A stretch of DNA of 64,000 bases from Volutella citrinella (GCA_034401135.1 JAWZSP010000002.1:1178001-1242000); one strand, 5' to 3'; positions 11,346 through 22,546 are shown, counted from the first letter of the stretch. Numbers and translations: made by a program. The notes: a model not told the origin generated them from the letters alone.

Positions 11346-12272
11346 TCAAAACTGCAGCCAACGGGTATCCGGAGCGCCGGAAAGTTGCATCTGTGAGATC
11401 GATGGCAGTGATTCACGCTGTGCGGGAAGCTGGTGAAATTGGTGTGGTGGCTGCTGAACCTGCTGGTGCTGGTACTGGTGCTGACCGTGTTGCTGATGTT
11501 CATGTTCCAGCTGATACTGCTGTTGATGAGTTTGCCGTGGTGATAGCGGGCGTTGCAGTACTTCTTCCTGCTGTCGAGGCATCTCATCCGGGTGCTGCCG
11601 CTGCGTCCCATTCTGAGCAGCACGATGCTCGGTCTGGTCCCTTTGCAGTGCGTGGAGATGACGCTGAGCTTGCCGCGAGCGGGATCTATCGAAAGAAGCC
11701 GTATAAACGCGGTTGTTTCGCTGGCCATCGGGCAGAACACGAACGGTGGTGGCTCCATGAGGCGGCCGCTTGAAGGTCTGCCCGTTGACGGGGCCGACCT
11801 GGACGTGGACAATGCCCTGGCCGCTCCGCTGCAGGGCCTGGGCCACGGCGAAGACGACGTGGCGGAGGTCGTCCGTCACAACATTGTACATGCCGTGCCG
11901 GCCAGGCACGTTGGCCATGATTCGGTTCTGTGGACCACCGCCGATGGACGAGTTCACGGCTCGCGTGGCCAGGCACTGCCCGTGGGCATTGAGGAGCTCC
12001 TCCACCCTGATGTGCTCGACAATGTTCAGGCCCTCGGCCGATGCCAGGGCCCATACGGCATCTGAATGGCGAGCGGCACTGTTCTTCGCAGGTGGAGGAA
12101 CAGGCTGCTCCGGGAGGCCCTGGGGAGGAGCCTGGGATGGGGCTGGTGGGGGTGCCAGCGTGCTCGAGGAAGCCTGGCGGCGTGTGTCATTGTTCTGACG
12201 TTTATTCCCTTGAGGCCGGTCATAAGGGCCTGGCAGACGCCTCGAGCTCTTGGTCTTGGTAGCGGGCGGCAT
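11346..12272 (-). CDS. Unknown protein with conserved core and Gln/His-rich tail
   Basis: A single open frame of 308 codons from the ATG at 12272. Residues 1-60 are basic and Pro/Ser-rich (RRLPGPYDRPQGNKR). Residues ~65-190 look folded (HSDAVWALASAEGLNIVEHI, VPGRHGMYNVVTDDLRHVVFAVAQAL), and the last ~100 residues are rich in Gln and His (HEHQQHGQHQYQHQQ). Such tails occur in fungal regulatory and RNA-binding proteins, but I recognise no domain. No signal peptide or membrane segment is present. Codon use and GC content match the neighbours. It is a probable real gene of unknown function; an additional upstream exon cannot be excluded. Confidence 0.65.
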   Translation of the reverse strand: MPPATKTKSSRRLPGPYDRPQGNKRQNNDTRRQASSSTLAPPPAPSQAPPQGLPEQPVPPPAKNSAARHSDAVWALASAEGLNIVEHIRVEELLNAHGQCLATRAVNSSIGGGPQNRIMANVPGRHGMYNVVTDDLRHVVFAVAQALQRSGQGIVHVQVGPVNGQTFKRPPHGATTVRVLPDGQRNNRVYTASFDRSRSRQAQRHLHALQRDQTEHRAAQNGTQRQHPDEMPRQQEEVLQRPLSPRQTHQQQYQLEHEHQQHGQHQYQHQQVQQPPHQFHQLPAQRESLPSISQMQLSGAPDTRWLQF

Positions 12273-13419
12273 CGCGTGCAGTATCAAGATGCGAGTGTGC
12301 GTCGCAGAGCCGATGATGGAGAAGGGTGTGTCGGAGCGGCTTCATGTGCTTACCGGAAGGAAAGCGTGCGCGGCATATCTCAGGATATGGCGAAGGATAG
12401 AAGAGGATGGAAAACAGGAAGGAGGATAGAGGAAGAATTCGGGTGAAGGTCGAGTCGAGCCGGGTGTGTACATCTCGGTGACGGCCCGTCTGCCAGCTGA
12501 CGCCAGCCGCGAGAGCTTGATTGGGCTGCCAACAGCAACAGATATAGTAAAAGGGAATCAATCAGCTGACCACAGGGACTACTCCTAGAGCGGACTCGGG
12601 TTTCGCATCTTGCTACTACTACCAGTACTAATGTCCAACTTCCGAAGTTCACTTCAGTCGTCCGGCGAGAACTCTCGACAGCATCGCAAGCCTTCCGTCT
12701 CCTGAGAGTGCGCAATCACACTATGCAGGGTCCAGAGGAAGCATTGATGCATCATTTGGATCCCTTCACTGTTTGCCCAACTGGGCCACTTTCTGTCAAT
12801 GCTGTCTTCGCCTAGATGTGCGTGCCCGCGTGTAAGTGGAACGGGAGTGAGTGAGGAGTGCACTGGTGCGCGCCCTAACTGACGGTCACAGTAGTCTTCA
12901 CCATACATTACAAACAGTCTGCTGAGAATGGAGACAGCAATAATTATATCGTGGTGCCTCAACAAAGTCCAATGCACCCCGAGCCCAAGAGTTGGTTGGC
13001 TGGCCGGATGGTGTCTAGGTCTGACTCTCTTCACTACCCAGCATGGTGAAACAGCAATTGGCGAGAGAGCAGCTCCAAAAGAGCCCCTATATGTTTCCGG
13101 TCAGTCATTTTAACTAACCACCTTGCTCGCATACATATCGAAACAGTTGTCGTCGAGTACGTTCGCCGAACACTTTGAGCGTGCGGCAGGCCCTGGCAGA
13201 TTCGCTGCAGACCGAGCTCCAACCCAACTCTGCGAAATCTGGAGAATATCCACCACACAACTCGAGAAGCGGCACCTGCCATGGTGCAGTATGATCTAGG
13301 ATCTACTGCATACGGTGGAACCTCTTCTTTGCTGTGTAGACCCAGTCTCCAGTCTCTCAACCAGCTCCGCAGACGAACTTGGGCTGGAAATCCGGACCTC
13401 AGACCCACAGAAGTCGCAA
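12273..13419. promoter_or_regulatory. Intergenic, upstream of the Q/H-rich gene and of the tRNA
   Basis: No coding sequence could be supported. The part nearest 12273 should be the promoter of the Q/H-rich gene. The tRNA promoter is internal to the tRNA gene. Confidence 0.4.
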
Positions 13420-13501
13420 GGCGCAGTGGCAGAGTGGTCTAATGCGTATGACTAGAAATCATATCTCTTCGGAGGCGTCTGTTCGAATCAGGCCTGCGTC
13501 G
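13420..13501 (+). tRNA. tRNA-Ser (anticodon AGA)
   Basis: An 82-nt cloverleaf. The acceptor stem GGCGCAG pairs with CTGCGTC (one G-U). The anticodon stem TATGA/TCATA encloses the loop CTAGAAA with AGA at 13454-13456. A variable arm with a TTCG turn gives the long class II arm expected for tRNA-Ser. The T stem GTCTG/CAGGC encloses the TTCGAAT loop, which is also the B box. There is no intron and no encoded CCA. A T-rich stretch at 13504-13514 is a pol III terminator. Confidence 0.93.
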
Positions 13502-13740
13502 GCTTTATTTTTTTGCATCTTTCGGCGATCATTTTTTTGGTGTTGCAGTCTTCATCGCGCTCACCAGGGACTCGCAGGGAGTGAGACGAGGTTTCGCTTG
13601 CGGCTGTCCGTGCGCTTATATCAATCAGCACACCAATGTAGCCAACCGAAGTTCCGTGGTGGGTGAGCGGGATAATGGTTAAAGGAATGACCAACCCAGA
13701 GTGACATACGTACCGCTTTCGCAATGTCAACAGCACAGCT

Positions 13741-15405
13741 ATGACCATGAGGTTGCTCAATGTCTACAATTACCGCCTTGAGACGTTCGTGGACGAGAAG
13801 ACCAGGCCCGCGTATGCGATTCTGTCCCACACCTGGGAGACGGACGAAATTCTGTTCGACGACATACAGAATTCACAACATGACAACCCGAGGCGCAAAG
13901 GGGGGTTTGTAAAACTGTTCTTTAGCTGCAAGCAGGCCGCCCGAGATGGGCTGGACTATATCTGGATCGACACTTGTTGCATTGACAAGGGCAGCAGCGC
14001 CGAGCTCTCAGAGGCCATCAATTCCATGTTCAAGTGGTATGAGTCTGCCCAGGTTTGCTATGCGTATCTTTGCGACTACGCGCCCACGTCGGGATCGGGC
14101 TCCCTCGGGGACAGCAGATGGTTCACACGCGGCTGGACACTGCAGGAACTGATTGCGCCTCGTCGAGTGCAGTTGTTTGATCACGAGTGGTGCTATGTCG
14201 GTGGACGAGATGCCATGAGCGAGCAGCTATCCAGAATAACGGGGATCGATGAAGTAATCCTCCGCAGGCAGCACATCGGCTTGGATCACTTGACAATCTC
14301 AGAGCGCATGCACTGGGCAGCGAGCCGCGAGACGACCAGGGAAGAAGACAAGGCATATTGCTTGATGGGGCTCTTCGGCGTCAACATGCCCCTCCTGTAC
14401 GGAGAGGGTCCGCGGGCCTTTCACAGGTTGCAGGAGGAGATTATGCGAACTCATCAGTACGACTACTCCATCTTGGCGTGGTCTGGCCGCGGATCCGTCC
14501 TGGCCCCGAGTCCTGCTGCCTTTCGACGGCCCGTCGTGGCTTCGTTCGCCGGCCTCACTCGATCAGCCATTGACTTCAGGAACGGAGAGCTGACGGCCAA
14601 TATCCGGCTGTCCAAGTTCTCGCACAAGAGCCCATGGTCCCAGATACAAGCCACGTACTGGTTTGCGATTCTGGATTGCGTCTTCAAAGACGACCTATCG
14701 AGCCGAGTTGCCTTTGTTCTTTCTTCCAATGAGGCTGCCCTTGACCCAGTACAGCAGCATCCAGCCGTCTTCTGGCGCGAGTCGGGCTTGTGGGGGGTCA
14801 AGGCTCCTGACAGCAGCATTGTCGAAGTCGCCTTCGGAGACATCTTCGTGGGACCGCCCATTGACTTTGCCACCCAGCTTTCATCACTGGAGCCCCGGTC
14901 CGTCACCATGGTTGCCTCCTCACAAGAATCGGACTCGTTCCGTAGGCCCCCCATCCTGCGCCTCAAGCCTCTGGCCCAGCAAGGCCCCCGACGCTTCCAG
15001 TACGCTACTTCCAGCCCCAAGATGACCGGGGACATGTTCTACGTCGCCCACAAGCGACAGGGCTCGTACTTATGCCATGGGTGGATCGAGTTCAGGGAAG
15101 ACGACGGCGAGGGTCGATTCCACGTCGAGTGGGGTTCACTGTTCCCCCATGAGCAAAACCCCTGGTGCTACGTGAGTTACGACATGAGCAAGCGCCAAGT
15201 CTCACCTCCTACAGCTTCTTCAGGGGTGGTTTTCGGGTCACAGGGTGGCAACTACAAAGTCCTTGCGCGCATTTGCGCCGTCGAGTTCCTAGGCAACTTC
15301 AACTTCGAGTTGACTGTCCTCGTCGACTCGACACCCCAGCCGCCAGGGGAAGTGCTGAGCCCTTACAGAGAGATCAATCTTGAAACCCCTGACCATAGCA
15401 TGTAG
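13741..15405 (+). CDS. HET-domain (heterokaryon incompatibility) protein
   Basis: A single exon of 554 residues, starting at the ATG of MTMRLLNVYNY (MRLL, two codons on, is an equally likely start). The HET domain occupies about residues 20-160: YAILSHTW, ARDGLDYIWIDTCCID, SMFKWYESAQVCYAYL and the closing WFTRGWTLQELIAP. DKAYCLMGLFGVNMPLLYGEG follows, as in HET-E/HET-D-like proteins. HET domains trigger cell death when genetically different fungal cells fuse. Here there is no NACHT or WD40 module; residues ~250-554 are a unique C-terminal region. Stand-alone HET proteins of this size are common and expanded in filamentous ascomycetes. A partner or allele cannot be inferred. Confidence 0.9.
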   Translation: MTMRLLNVYNYRLETFVDEKTRPAYAILSHTWETDEILFDDIQNSQHDNPRRKGGFVKLFFSCKQAARDGLDYIWIDTCCIDKGSSAELSEAINSMFKWYESAQVCYAYLCDYAPTSGSGSLGDSRWFTRGWTLQELIAPRRVQLFDHEWCYVGGRDAMSEQLSRITGIDEVILRRQHIGLDHLTISERMHWAASRETTREEDKAYCLMGLFGVNMPLLYGEGPRAFHRLQEEIMRTHQYDYSILAWSGRGSVLAPSPAAFRRPVVASFAGLTRSAIDFRNGELTANIRLSKFSHKSPWSQIQATYWFAILDCVFKDDLSSRVAFVLSSNEAALDPVQQHPAVFWRESGLWGVKAPDSSIVEVAFGDIFVGPPIDFATQLSSLEPRSVTMVASSQESDSFRRPPILRLKPLAQQGPRRFQYATSSPKMTGDMFYVAHKRQGSYLCHGWIEFREDDGEGRFHVEWGSLFPHEQNPWCYVSYDMSKRQVSPPTASSGVVFGSQGGNYKVLARICAVEFLGNFNFELTVLVDSTPQPPGEVLSPYREINLETPDHSM

Positions 15406-15732
15406 GACGAGACAGATCCTAATTATGAGTGACCTACGGGTGGTAATACGGTCATGGGCATGTAGCTACAGCAGTGTCACGGCAAGTTTTGTGGAAAGGG
15501 AAGCTTAACATATGGACGAAACGGCGACGAACGACTCAGACGCGACAATAATTATCAGGTCTCGTTTGTGACCATGCTCTTCAACTGGTATTGACCTATC
15601 TCAGCGATAAAATAACATCTCGGAACGCCTTTCAAGCCCGCCCGACCCAGCATCTTACATTTGCTCCCATCGCACCCTACTCCCTAGTAGTCGTTCTGTC
15701 TGTCTCTCACAACCCCCGCCAGTGGCCGATTT
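15406..15732. other. Convergent 3' flanks of the HET gene and SF3B2
   Basis: Short intergenic stretch between two convergent stops. No gene is seen. Confidence 0.4.
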
Positions 15733-17565
15733 TTAAAACTTGAACTTGCCGCCCTCCTTGCGCTTCTCATTGCGCTCCTGCTCAGTTCGCTGTCGCTTGC
15801 GGCTCTCTTGTGCAATCATCTCGCTAAGATCATCGTCGTATGCCCACTTTGCGCCCATGCCCTCCTCCTTCTTGCCCTCCTCGAAGCGTCGCCGCAGGTC
15901 GTCCTTGTTGATGCCGTCGTGGCTCTGCAGCGAGTCGACGTCGAGCGCCACGTCCACGTCACCGGGCTTCTTGCGCTTGCGCGAGTCGTCCTCGGCGCCA
16001 AGGACGGGCATGTTGGATCGTTGTGCTTGCTTGAGGTCGTAGACTCGATCACTGCCGAAGAAGCCCTCGGCGCGCACCTGGCGCTCGGGGAGCACCGTGT
16101 AGGCGGAGCGGGGGGCGCTGGATTCTTCCGTGTCGTAGCCGCGGCGCTCCTTGCGAAGATCCATCTCACCGGCGATGGACGTCTCCACACCCGAACCGTA
16201 GTCGGGTTGAACTGTGCTGGCGTAGCCACCGGGCGTTTCGAGGCCGCTGGGCGTCTCGAGACCCCCGGCGTCCTCATCCTCCTCCTCCTCCTCGGACTCT
16301 TCTTCTGACTCTTCCTCCTCAGACTCCTCTTCGCGGGGTTGCAGCTCTCCCCACAGGGTTCGCTCAACAGGCTCACCTGCCAGCGCGGGCACCGCCGCGG
16401 CCTGGCCCTGTGCTCCATTCTGCGCGAGACCAAAAACGTCTCCACCGTAGAGAGGTCGGTTGAACTCATCCACCGGTGGCTTGCCCCAGCCTCCAGGGTG
16501 GAAACCCCATGAGCCGCCAGCCGGCGGAGGGGCGTTGAGGCCAGGAATCTTCAGGGTAGGGTATGACGGAGGAGGCCCGAATCGCTGCTGGTTGATGAGC
16601 CACGGGGGAGGGGCTCCAGGGGGCATTCCCAGCGCCTCCTTGGTGCTCTCCGTCAGGTCGCCTGGTCGGAACTGCTGATAATCCACCTCGGATTCCTTGC
16701 CCTCGTAGTACACCTCTCCAAACCGGGTCAGCTCGGGCTTGGTCTGGAATCGGAAGAAGGCGTCGTATAGGCGCTGGTAGTCAATGTCCAGCTTGCCCAT
16801 CTTAGGCGCCACTCGTTCTCGCTGCTTCTGCTTCAGGGACTGCTCGGCCTGCTTTTCGAGGACGGCATCTCGCATCTCGGTGATGCCCGTTTCGGCAATG
16901 AAGGTCGGGAGGCGGAAGGGAGGCTTCTCGATACCCCGCTTGGAGGACAGATACTCTCGCTTGAGCGACCAATGCGACGGTACGGGCACAACATTTCGCT
17001 GGGCCTTGATCTGTACCAGCAAGCGCGGATCCGAAGACGAGACATCTTGCCATTCCACCACCTCGGGGATGTTGACGAGCGACTTGAGCTCGGCAATGGA
17101 GAGCTTGTTGAGCTGCTTCCGCTTCTTCTTGGACAGCTTGGTCTGGCCAGAGTTCTCCTCGTCCTCGTCGGGGATGTCGTCATCGTCGTCGAAGAAAACG
17201 GTGCCCTGGTTTCCGGCATTGGCCTCCTTGGCCACTTCGTCCTCCTCCAACGACGCGCCAAACCTGCTGAAGATGTCCTTGTACATTGAGAAGGCTGGGT
17301 CGTCGCCCAGAGAGTCGATGGCAATCACTGCCTCGTCATTGGTGTCCACTTTTTTCACCTCGAGACTCGACGCGTCGGGCTCTGCTGCGGTTTCGGGCTT
17401 GTCGTCCTCGGTCTTGTTGGCATCAGCCTGCAGCCGGGTCAGTCGGTCTCTCGCAACACGTGGGCACAGGGACTCAGATGGATGGCGCACCTCAACCTTT
17501 GCCTTCTTCTGCTCCTTCTTCTTCGCCCTCCTCATCTGGTTCTTGGTCATTTTGGGGGCGGCCAT
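15733..17565 (-). CDS. CUS1: Splicing factor 3B subunit 2 (CUS1/SAP145 homolog)
   Basis: Exon 1 17565-17491 and exon 2 17427-15733 give 589 residues. The 63-nt intron (GTGCGC...CTGAC...GCAG) has no in-frame stop, so a single 610-residue frame is also readable. SF3B2 belongs to the U2 snRNP SF3b complex and helps anchor U2 at the branch site. The sequence shows a basic N-terminus (KNQMRRAKKKEQKK), acidic DDDDDIPDEDEE, a DUF382 region (SIAELKSLVNIPEVVEWQDV ... FRLPTFIAETGI) and a PSP motif (PGDLTESTKEALGMPPGAP, PPPWLINQQRFGPPPSYP). A second acidic run (EEESEEEESEEE) precedes a basic C-terminus. It is divergent from SLY41. Confidence 0.93.
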   Translation of the reverse strand: MAAPKMTKNQMRRAKKKEQKKAKVEVRHPSESLCPRVARDRLTRLQADANKTEDDKPETAAEPDASSLEVKKVDTNDEAVIAIDSLGDDPAFSMYKDIFSRFGASLEEDEVAKEANAGNQGTVFFDDDDDIPDEDEENSGQTKLSKKKRKQLNKLSIAELKSLVNIPEVVEWQDVSSSDPRLLVQIKAQRNVVPVPSHWSLKREYLSSKRGIEKPPFRLPTFIAETGITEMRDAVLEKQAEQSLKQKQRERVAPKMGKLDIDYQRLYDAFFRFQTKPELTRFGEVYYEGKESEVDYQQFRPGDLTESTKEALGMPPGAPPPWLINQQRFGPPPSYPTLKIPGLNAPPPAGGSWGFHPGGWGKPPVDEFNRPLYGGDVFGLAQNGAQGQAAAVPALAGEPVERTLWGELQPREEESEEEESEEESEEEEEDEDAGGLETPSGLETPGGYASTVQPDYGSGVETSIAGEMDLRKERRGYDTEESSAPRSAYTVLPERQVRAEGFFGSDRVYDLKQAQRSNMPVLGAEDDSRKRKKPGDVDVALDVDSLQSHDGINKDDLRRRFEEGKKEEGMGAKWAYDDDLSEMIAQESRKRQRTEQERNEKRKEGGKFKF

Positions 17566-18700
17566 GATGACGACTTGGGCGCCGGGGGCGCGGACAAAAA
17601 GTGCTTTGGCGCGTTCGGGTTGGAAGCCTGGGTCAGGAGTTGCAGGATGGCGTAGAATCCGGCGAGCGCGATGATGTACTGCTTAGGGTCTCTCCCTCCC
17701 ATTCCCACAGCGAGGGTCGAGTCGTCTGGTTGGCGGGCCTTGCGGCGTGCAGTTCTCTCGGGGCACAGTTTGCGCCTGGCTGGACGTGAGTCTAGGCTGG
17801 AGGAGGCGCTGGAGCTTTTGGCCGTTGGTCTCTGGTCTGGCTCTGCGATGGTGGAGCATGCGCACGCGCCAGGCAGTAAAAACTTTGGGCGCGCGGCTAA
17901 TTAACAGCCATTTCGCTCCAGGGCGCGGCTGTCCCATCCCGGCGAGTCACTGCCCACTGCCCACTGTGCCCCCACCACTGTCCACTAAAGTCTTCGCTGG
18001 TTGCAGCTTACCTTCCTAGGCCGTCCGCTTATCTTATCGTCGACCGACCCCCCATGCGGCAGTCGGCCCATCCACGGGTCGCCTACCCACAGCCAATCAC
18101 AGGCCACACCGTGCACGCCACGTAACGGCGTTGTTCGTAATGGCCACCCCTGGCTTAATTTAGAATGGCCGTTCCCATCCCATTCCATGGAGGCACATCC
18201 ATACTTCCGATACGAAAGCTCGTCCACGAGGCTGCATTGCACCCGCCATCATCGCCTGTTGCGCTCCAATCTCTCGTATTCACCCCGCGACCACACCCCC
18301 GCAGCTGCAGCAGCATTGAAGGCTGCTGGTGAGTGACTCAGGACTGTCCAAATCGCTCCAAGCCGCCGCCTTGTCTCTCGTCCCCGTCGCCAGACGCCAG
18401 CCGTCATCAATCTGACACCAGACCCCGTCTTTGACGGTGCGACCTCTCGCTTGACCTCACCACTACCACGGTCACTGCTTCTCGGACCGCTCTGTTCGCT
18501 GCCAGCCATCAGCCCCCCTCCAACAGCCCGCCCAAGACTCGAAAAGCAATGAGCACGCAGGTTCTTTGACCATCGCGTCCTCCGCCCGTCTCTCGCTTTC
18601 TCTGGCCGCCGCCGCCTCCCCCGTCACTCGTTTGAAATCAGTCCTCGTCAGCGATTTGCCGTGACGCTCGCCCGAGGCCACGTCCCTTGGACAAGACCCC
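17566..18700. promoter_or_regulatory. Divergent promoter region, SF3B2 / SLY41
   Basis: About 1.1 kb between two divergent housekeeping genes. It is CT-rich near 18330-18480. No open frame has support. Confidence 0.5.
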
Positions 18701-20316
18701 ATGGAAAAGTTCCCAGACCTCATCGACCCGGCCTCTCTGGCCAACCGTTCGCGATCCCCGAGCCCGTACAAAGCGCCGCAGAGCCAGCCGAATGGCAACG
18801 GCCCTCCCCAGGCGCCGAACCGCTGGCTGCCCATTCGCGACACGCATACCAATGGCCGCGGCCACTCCCGCCAGAAGAGCCTAGGCGATGCGTTTCGCAA
18901 CATCCGCGCCCGCAATGGGAGCATCAGCCAGGACGCCCAGGAGATTGCTGATGCGCTCCGCGCCCCAGTGTCCCCGAAACTTGTTGTACGTCCATGGCCC
19001 CTGCCCTGCCGCGCGAATGCCCATGTGCTAACCTCGCACAGATCCTGTGCCTGATGTGGTACACTTCCTCTGCCCTCACGAATACGTCTTCCAAGTCGAT
19101 TCTCAACGCCTTTGCAATGCCCGCGACCCTGACGCTCGTGCAATTCATGTTCGTCTCGTCGCTGTGCATCTTGATGGCAAAGCTAGCCATCGTCTTCCCC
19201 GTCCTGCGCACCAAGATTACTGCTCTCAAGTACCCCATCCGGAAACCCAGCCGGGAAGTCTTCCAGACGGTGCTCCCTCTCGCGGCCTTTCAGATTGGCG
19301 GTCACCTCCTGAGCTCGACGGCAACCTCCAAGATCCCAGTGTCCCTTGTCCACACCATCAAGGGCCTTTCGCCGCTCTTCACAGTCTTTGCGTACCGAGT
19401 GGTCTACGACATTCGATACCCGAAAGCGACCTACTTCTCGCTCATCCCCCTGACCCTCGGTGTCATGCTTGCCTGCTCCGGCAAAGCAAAATACGGCGGC
19501 GAACTCATTGGAGTTCTCCATGCGCTATTTGCCACCGTCATCTTTGTCACCCAGAACATCTACTCCAAGAAGCTGTTCAACGAAGCCCAAAAGGCCGAGG
19601 CGGAGGGTCAGGCTGCCCAGTCTAAGAAGCTGGACAAGCTCAACTTGCTCTGCTATTCATCAGGCATGGCGTTCCTCCTGACCCTACCGATTTGGTTCTG
19701 GTCAGAGGGCCTGGCGCTCATTAAGAACGTGATCAAAGAAGGCTCCGTCGATCTAAGTAACAACCCCGACGCCATGGATCACGGCCGACTGACGCTCGAG
19801 TTTGTCTTTAACGGTGTTTTCCACTTTGCTCAAAACATCCTGGCGTTTGTACTGTTGTCCATAGTGACTCCCGTCACGTACTCAGTTGCCAGTCTTATCA
19901 AGCGCGTCTTCGTCATCATCATAGCCATCCTCTGGTTCAGGAGCCAAACCACGCCCACCCAAGCCGTCGGCATCGCCCTGACCGTTCTTGGTCTTTACCT
20001 ATACGACCGTACGAGCGAGAGCAACAAGGCCGACCGCAAGGTGCAAATGTTGGCGCAGACCAAGACACCCATCCTTCCCATCACCACAACCAACTTGCGA
20101 CAATCCCCTCTTGCCATGTCGCCGCATTCTGGCCAAAACAGCGGCCACCCATACCGGGAGGCGTTCCACAACGGCGAGATGTCCGAGGACTCTAAGAAGA
20201 TGGACCCAGAAATGCGTGGCCGGCGAGGCAGCAGCAGCAATGGAGGCTGGCTTCCTCCGGGTACCAAGCAGGAAGACACTTGGCGAACCGGCGACCGTGC
20301 CGCCGGTGTGGCATAG
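18701..20316 (+). CDS. SLY41: Triose-phosphate-transporter family protein, SLY41-like
   Basis: Exons 18701-18985 and 19042-20316 give 519 residues. The 56-nt intron has a GTACGT donor and a GCTAAC branch. The cytosolic N-terminus (~95 residues) is Ser/Pro-rich. The TPT domain follows with about ten hydrophobic segments, starting ILCLMWYTSSALTNTSSKSI and including TIKGLSPLFTVFAYR, PVTYSVASLIKRVFVI and a C-terminal QAVGIALTVLGLYLYDR. This layout matches yeast Sly41, an ER/Golgi membrane protein of the drug/metabolite transporter superfamily that suppresses loss of Ypt1. The substrate is unproven. The final ~80 residues are a polar tail. Confidence 0.9.
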
Positions 20317-21005
20317 ATGCTGGAATCTTCATTCTCCATTGTGCGGCAACTTGAGGGCCAATGCTTTTTTCTTCCTCGCCTTCTGATTTGAAGATACATT
20401 ATACAATTACTTTGCGAAGATACAGCTCAGCCGGCCCAAGCCCCGACAACATCGACAACAATCCCGAATAAGAGCTGTCGCTTCTTATCCAACCAACCCC
20501 AACTACTAGCCCGGAACCCGCCCAACCGCGAGAAGCTATGAATGGGGATGCCAACTTGAGGCAGGGATACGATGTCAGGCGAGCTCAGCTAATTACTCGT
20601 ACTTTGCCGTTTTTGTTTTCTGCAGAGCTGGATTGATTTTTTTTGGAACCAGGATAAATAAGGGTGCAGGCCGGAGCCCACCATCTAGACTAGGGGCTCG
20701 ATCACGACATTCATGGATAATTGGCGTTTGTTAGTTAAAGAGAAAACCTTGCCTCCAGGCAGCCAGGGGCGCTGCTTGACACTTGTGACACTACATGGAC
20801 AGTAGTATTTCTGTGTGGTGTGTGGGGTTTATCAGATAGATGAGAGACATGATACACTACAGTTGCGCCATAATTATGATGTATATATACGACCTTCATG
20901 GTATACACGTTCTATCTCTCTCTATAAATAATGTCCCATGCTTTTTTAACCGTGTGTGTCCGTTTCATTATGCTCATTACGTTTCAAGTTCGAGCTTCAA
21001 GGGGC
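20317..21005. other. Convergent 3' flanks of SLY41 and ORC5
   Basis: No gene is seen. It contains a TG-rich run near 20810-20830 and a TCTC/TATA-rich run near 20910-20930. Confidence 0.4.
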
Positions 21006-22546
21006 TCAATCAATGAGCCACTCCTCCACTTCGACACCGATGCTGCGTCCAATGCCGCGGATCACTTCCCAGCCGACATTGATCCTCCATTTTCCGCCTC
21101 GGTCCATGACGTCTCCCGCGCCACCGACACGGGTGAGCAGCCGCAGACTCGCCAGCGTAGCCACGGCCATGGCCACATCACCGTCCAGCCCGGCGGCGCC
21201 AACCGCTGTGCCGCCAGCCCACTCACTGCGCACGGCGGCGAAGATGGCCACCATGCGCTCCAGCACAAAGGCGTGCGCGCCAAGCAGCTTGCGGGCGATC
21301 TTGCGGTGCTTGGAGCGGCCGCCGCCACGGCCCGTAGCCGCGAAGCCGCCGCCGCGTCGACGCTTTCGGCCGTGGTGAAACGTAGAGAAGAGGGTGAGGT
21401 CGTGGCGGGTAGCGTTGTGGGAGGCAAGGTAGGCAGCCAGCAAGATGAGGCGGGCCGTCGTGGGAAGAAGGTTGGTGAGGTCTGTCGAGGAGGAGGAGGA
21501 CGGCTTGGGGACGGCCGTGACCACGCCGGTAGGTACTCCGGGACGGACGGAGACGATGCTGGGGTTGAGCACGGACTCGTCCTGGAAGTGAACTCTGGCG
21601 GCGATGAGAAGCTTGGAAAACTCCTTTGGTATGTGTGTCCCGGCAAGGACCGGGGCTATGAAGCGCGGCCAGAGGGCGTTGCAACTTTGGCGGAACGAGG
21701 GCAGCGTCCGCGATGCCGACCGGGTGAGGGAGTCGTGGACGGCGGCGCAGAAGCGAGTCCACAGGTCCGAGGTTTCCTGCTGCGTCGCTCCCGCGATGGG
21801 CTCGGGGGGTGTCAGCCCCAGGATGCGGACGAAGTCGGCCTTGGCGTAGGGAGGGAAGTAGAGATGCGCAGATGTCGGTGCTCGCAGGAAGCCGCCCGCG
21901 GGGGGGGATGTGACGACGAAGACGCAGCTGAGGCAGGGAATCTAAGCTTGTCAGCACCAGTCGCGTCCGTCACCAGAGCCCAAGGGGCAACTCACGACCT
22001 CGGACAGTCGCGCCAGAGCCGGCAGCAGCGTGGGCGGCGCATCTCGCTGGCGATCAATGGCATCCAGCACAAGCACGAACCGCCAGCGGGGGTCTCGCGT
22101 GGGATAGACGAGCATCTTGACCAGCTCGACCGTCAGCTGGGCCAGCGTCTCGCACCGCCGCGGCACGTCCTCCCACTGTATCGCAGCCGCCACAGAGCCG
22201 ACGATGCGCTCAAACAGGTGTCGCCCCGTGATGCACTGCACAGAGCTCACCGTGGCCGTCTTGAACCCGCCCGACTCGTGCTGTGCAGCCACGTGCGCCG
22301 CCATACTGTCGAGGAGAGCCTCTAGGACGGCCGTCTTCCCGGTGGCCGTGGCCCCGTGTACGACGAGGTTGCGACATGGCGCTGCGTCGGGCTAGGTCCG
22401 TCAGTCTCTATGGTTCTATTCGTTTGATTCGAACGACGTACGTGGAGGAGGGTCGCGAGGGAGCGGATCTGGTGCTCGCGGCAGGGGAAGCTGTCGAGGA
22501 CTGGCGCGAGGATGGCCTCGTCCGGGAGGCGAAAGAGCGACGCCAT
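21006..22546 (-). CDS. ORC5: Origin recognition complex subunit 5
   Basis: Exons 22546-22442, 22391-21996 and 21941-21006 encode 478 residues. Introns are 50 nt (GTACGT...CTGAC...CTAG) and 54 nt (GTGAGT...GCTGAC...TTAG). The N-terminus LPDEAILAPVLDSFPCREHQI is typical of Orc5. It is followed by the Walker A loop HGATATGKT, VQCITGRHLFERIVG, and the Walker B region RWRFVLVLDAID. Further on are IPCLSCVFVVTSPPAGGF and LYFPPYAKADFVRIL, and the C-terminal winged-helix region. ORC5 is an AAA+-like subunit of the ORC ring that marks replication origins. The start at 22546 is the only ATG giving a conventional Orc5 N-terminus; the frame is open further up without another ATG. Confidence 0.9.

Noticed and set aside
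11003..11773. 256-codon plus-strand frame opposite the Q/H-rich gene
   Set aside because: The minus-strand frame has the better start and composition; this one is largely the mirror of CAG/CAC codons.
16784..17674. 296-codon plus-strand frame opposite SF3B2
   Set aside because: Serine-rich shadow of the acidic/basic SF3B2 coding sequence.
20931..22325. 464-codon plus-strand frame opposite ORC5
   Set aside because: ORC5 exons with proper splice sites explain the region; the antisense product is low-complexity Gly/Arg/Glu.
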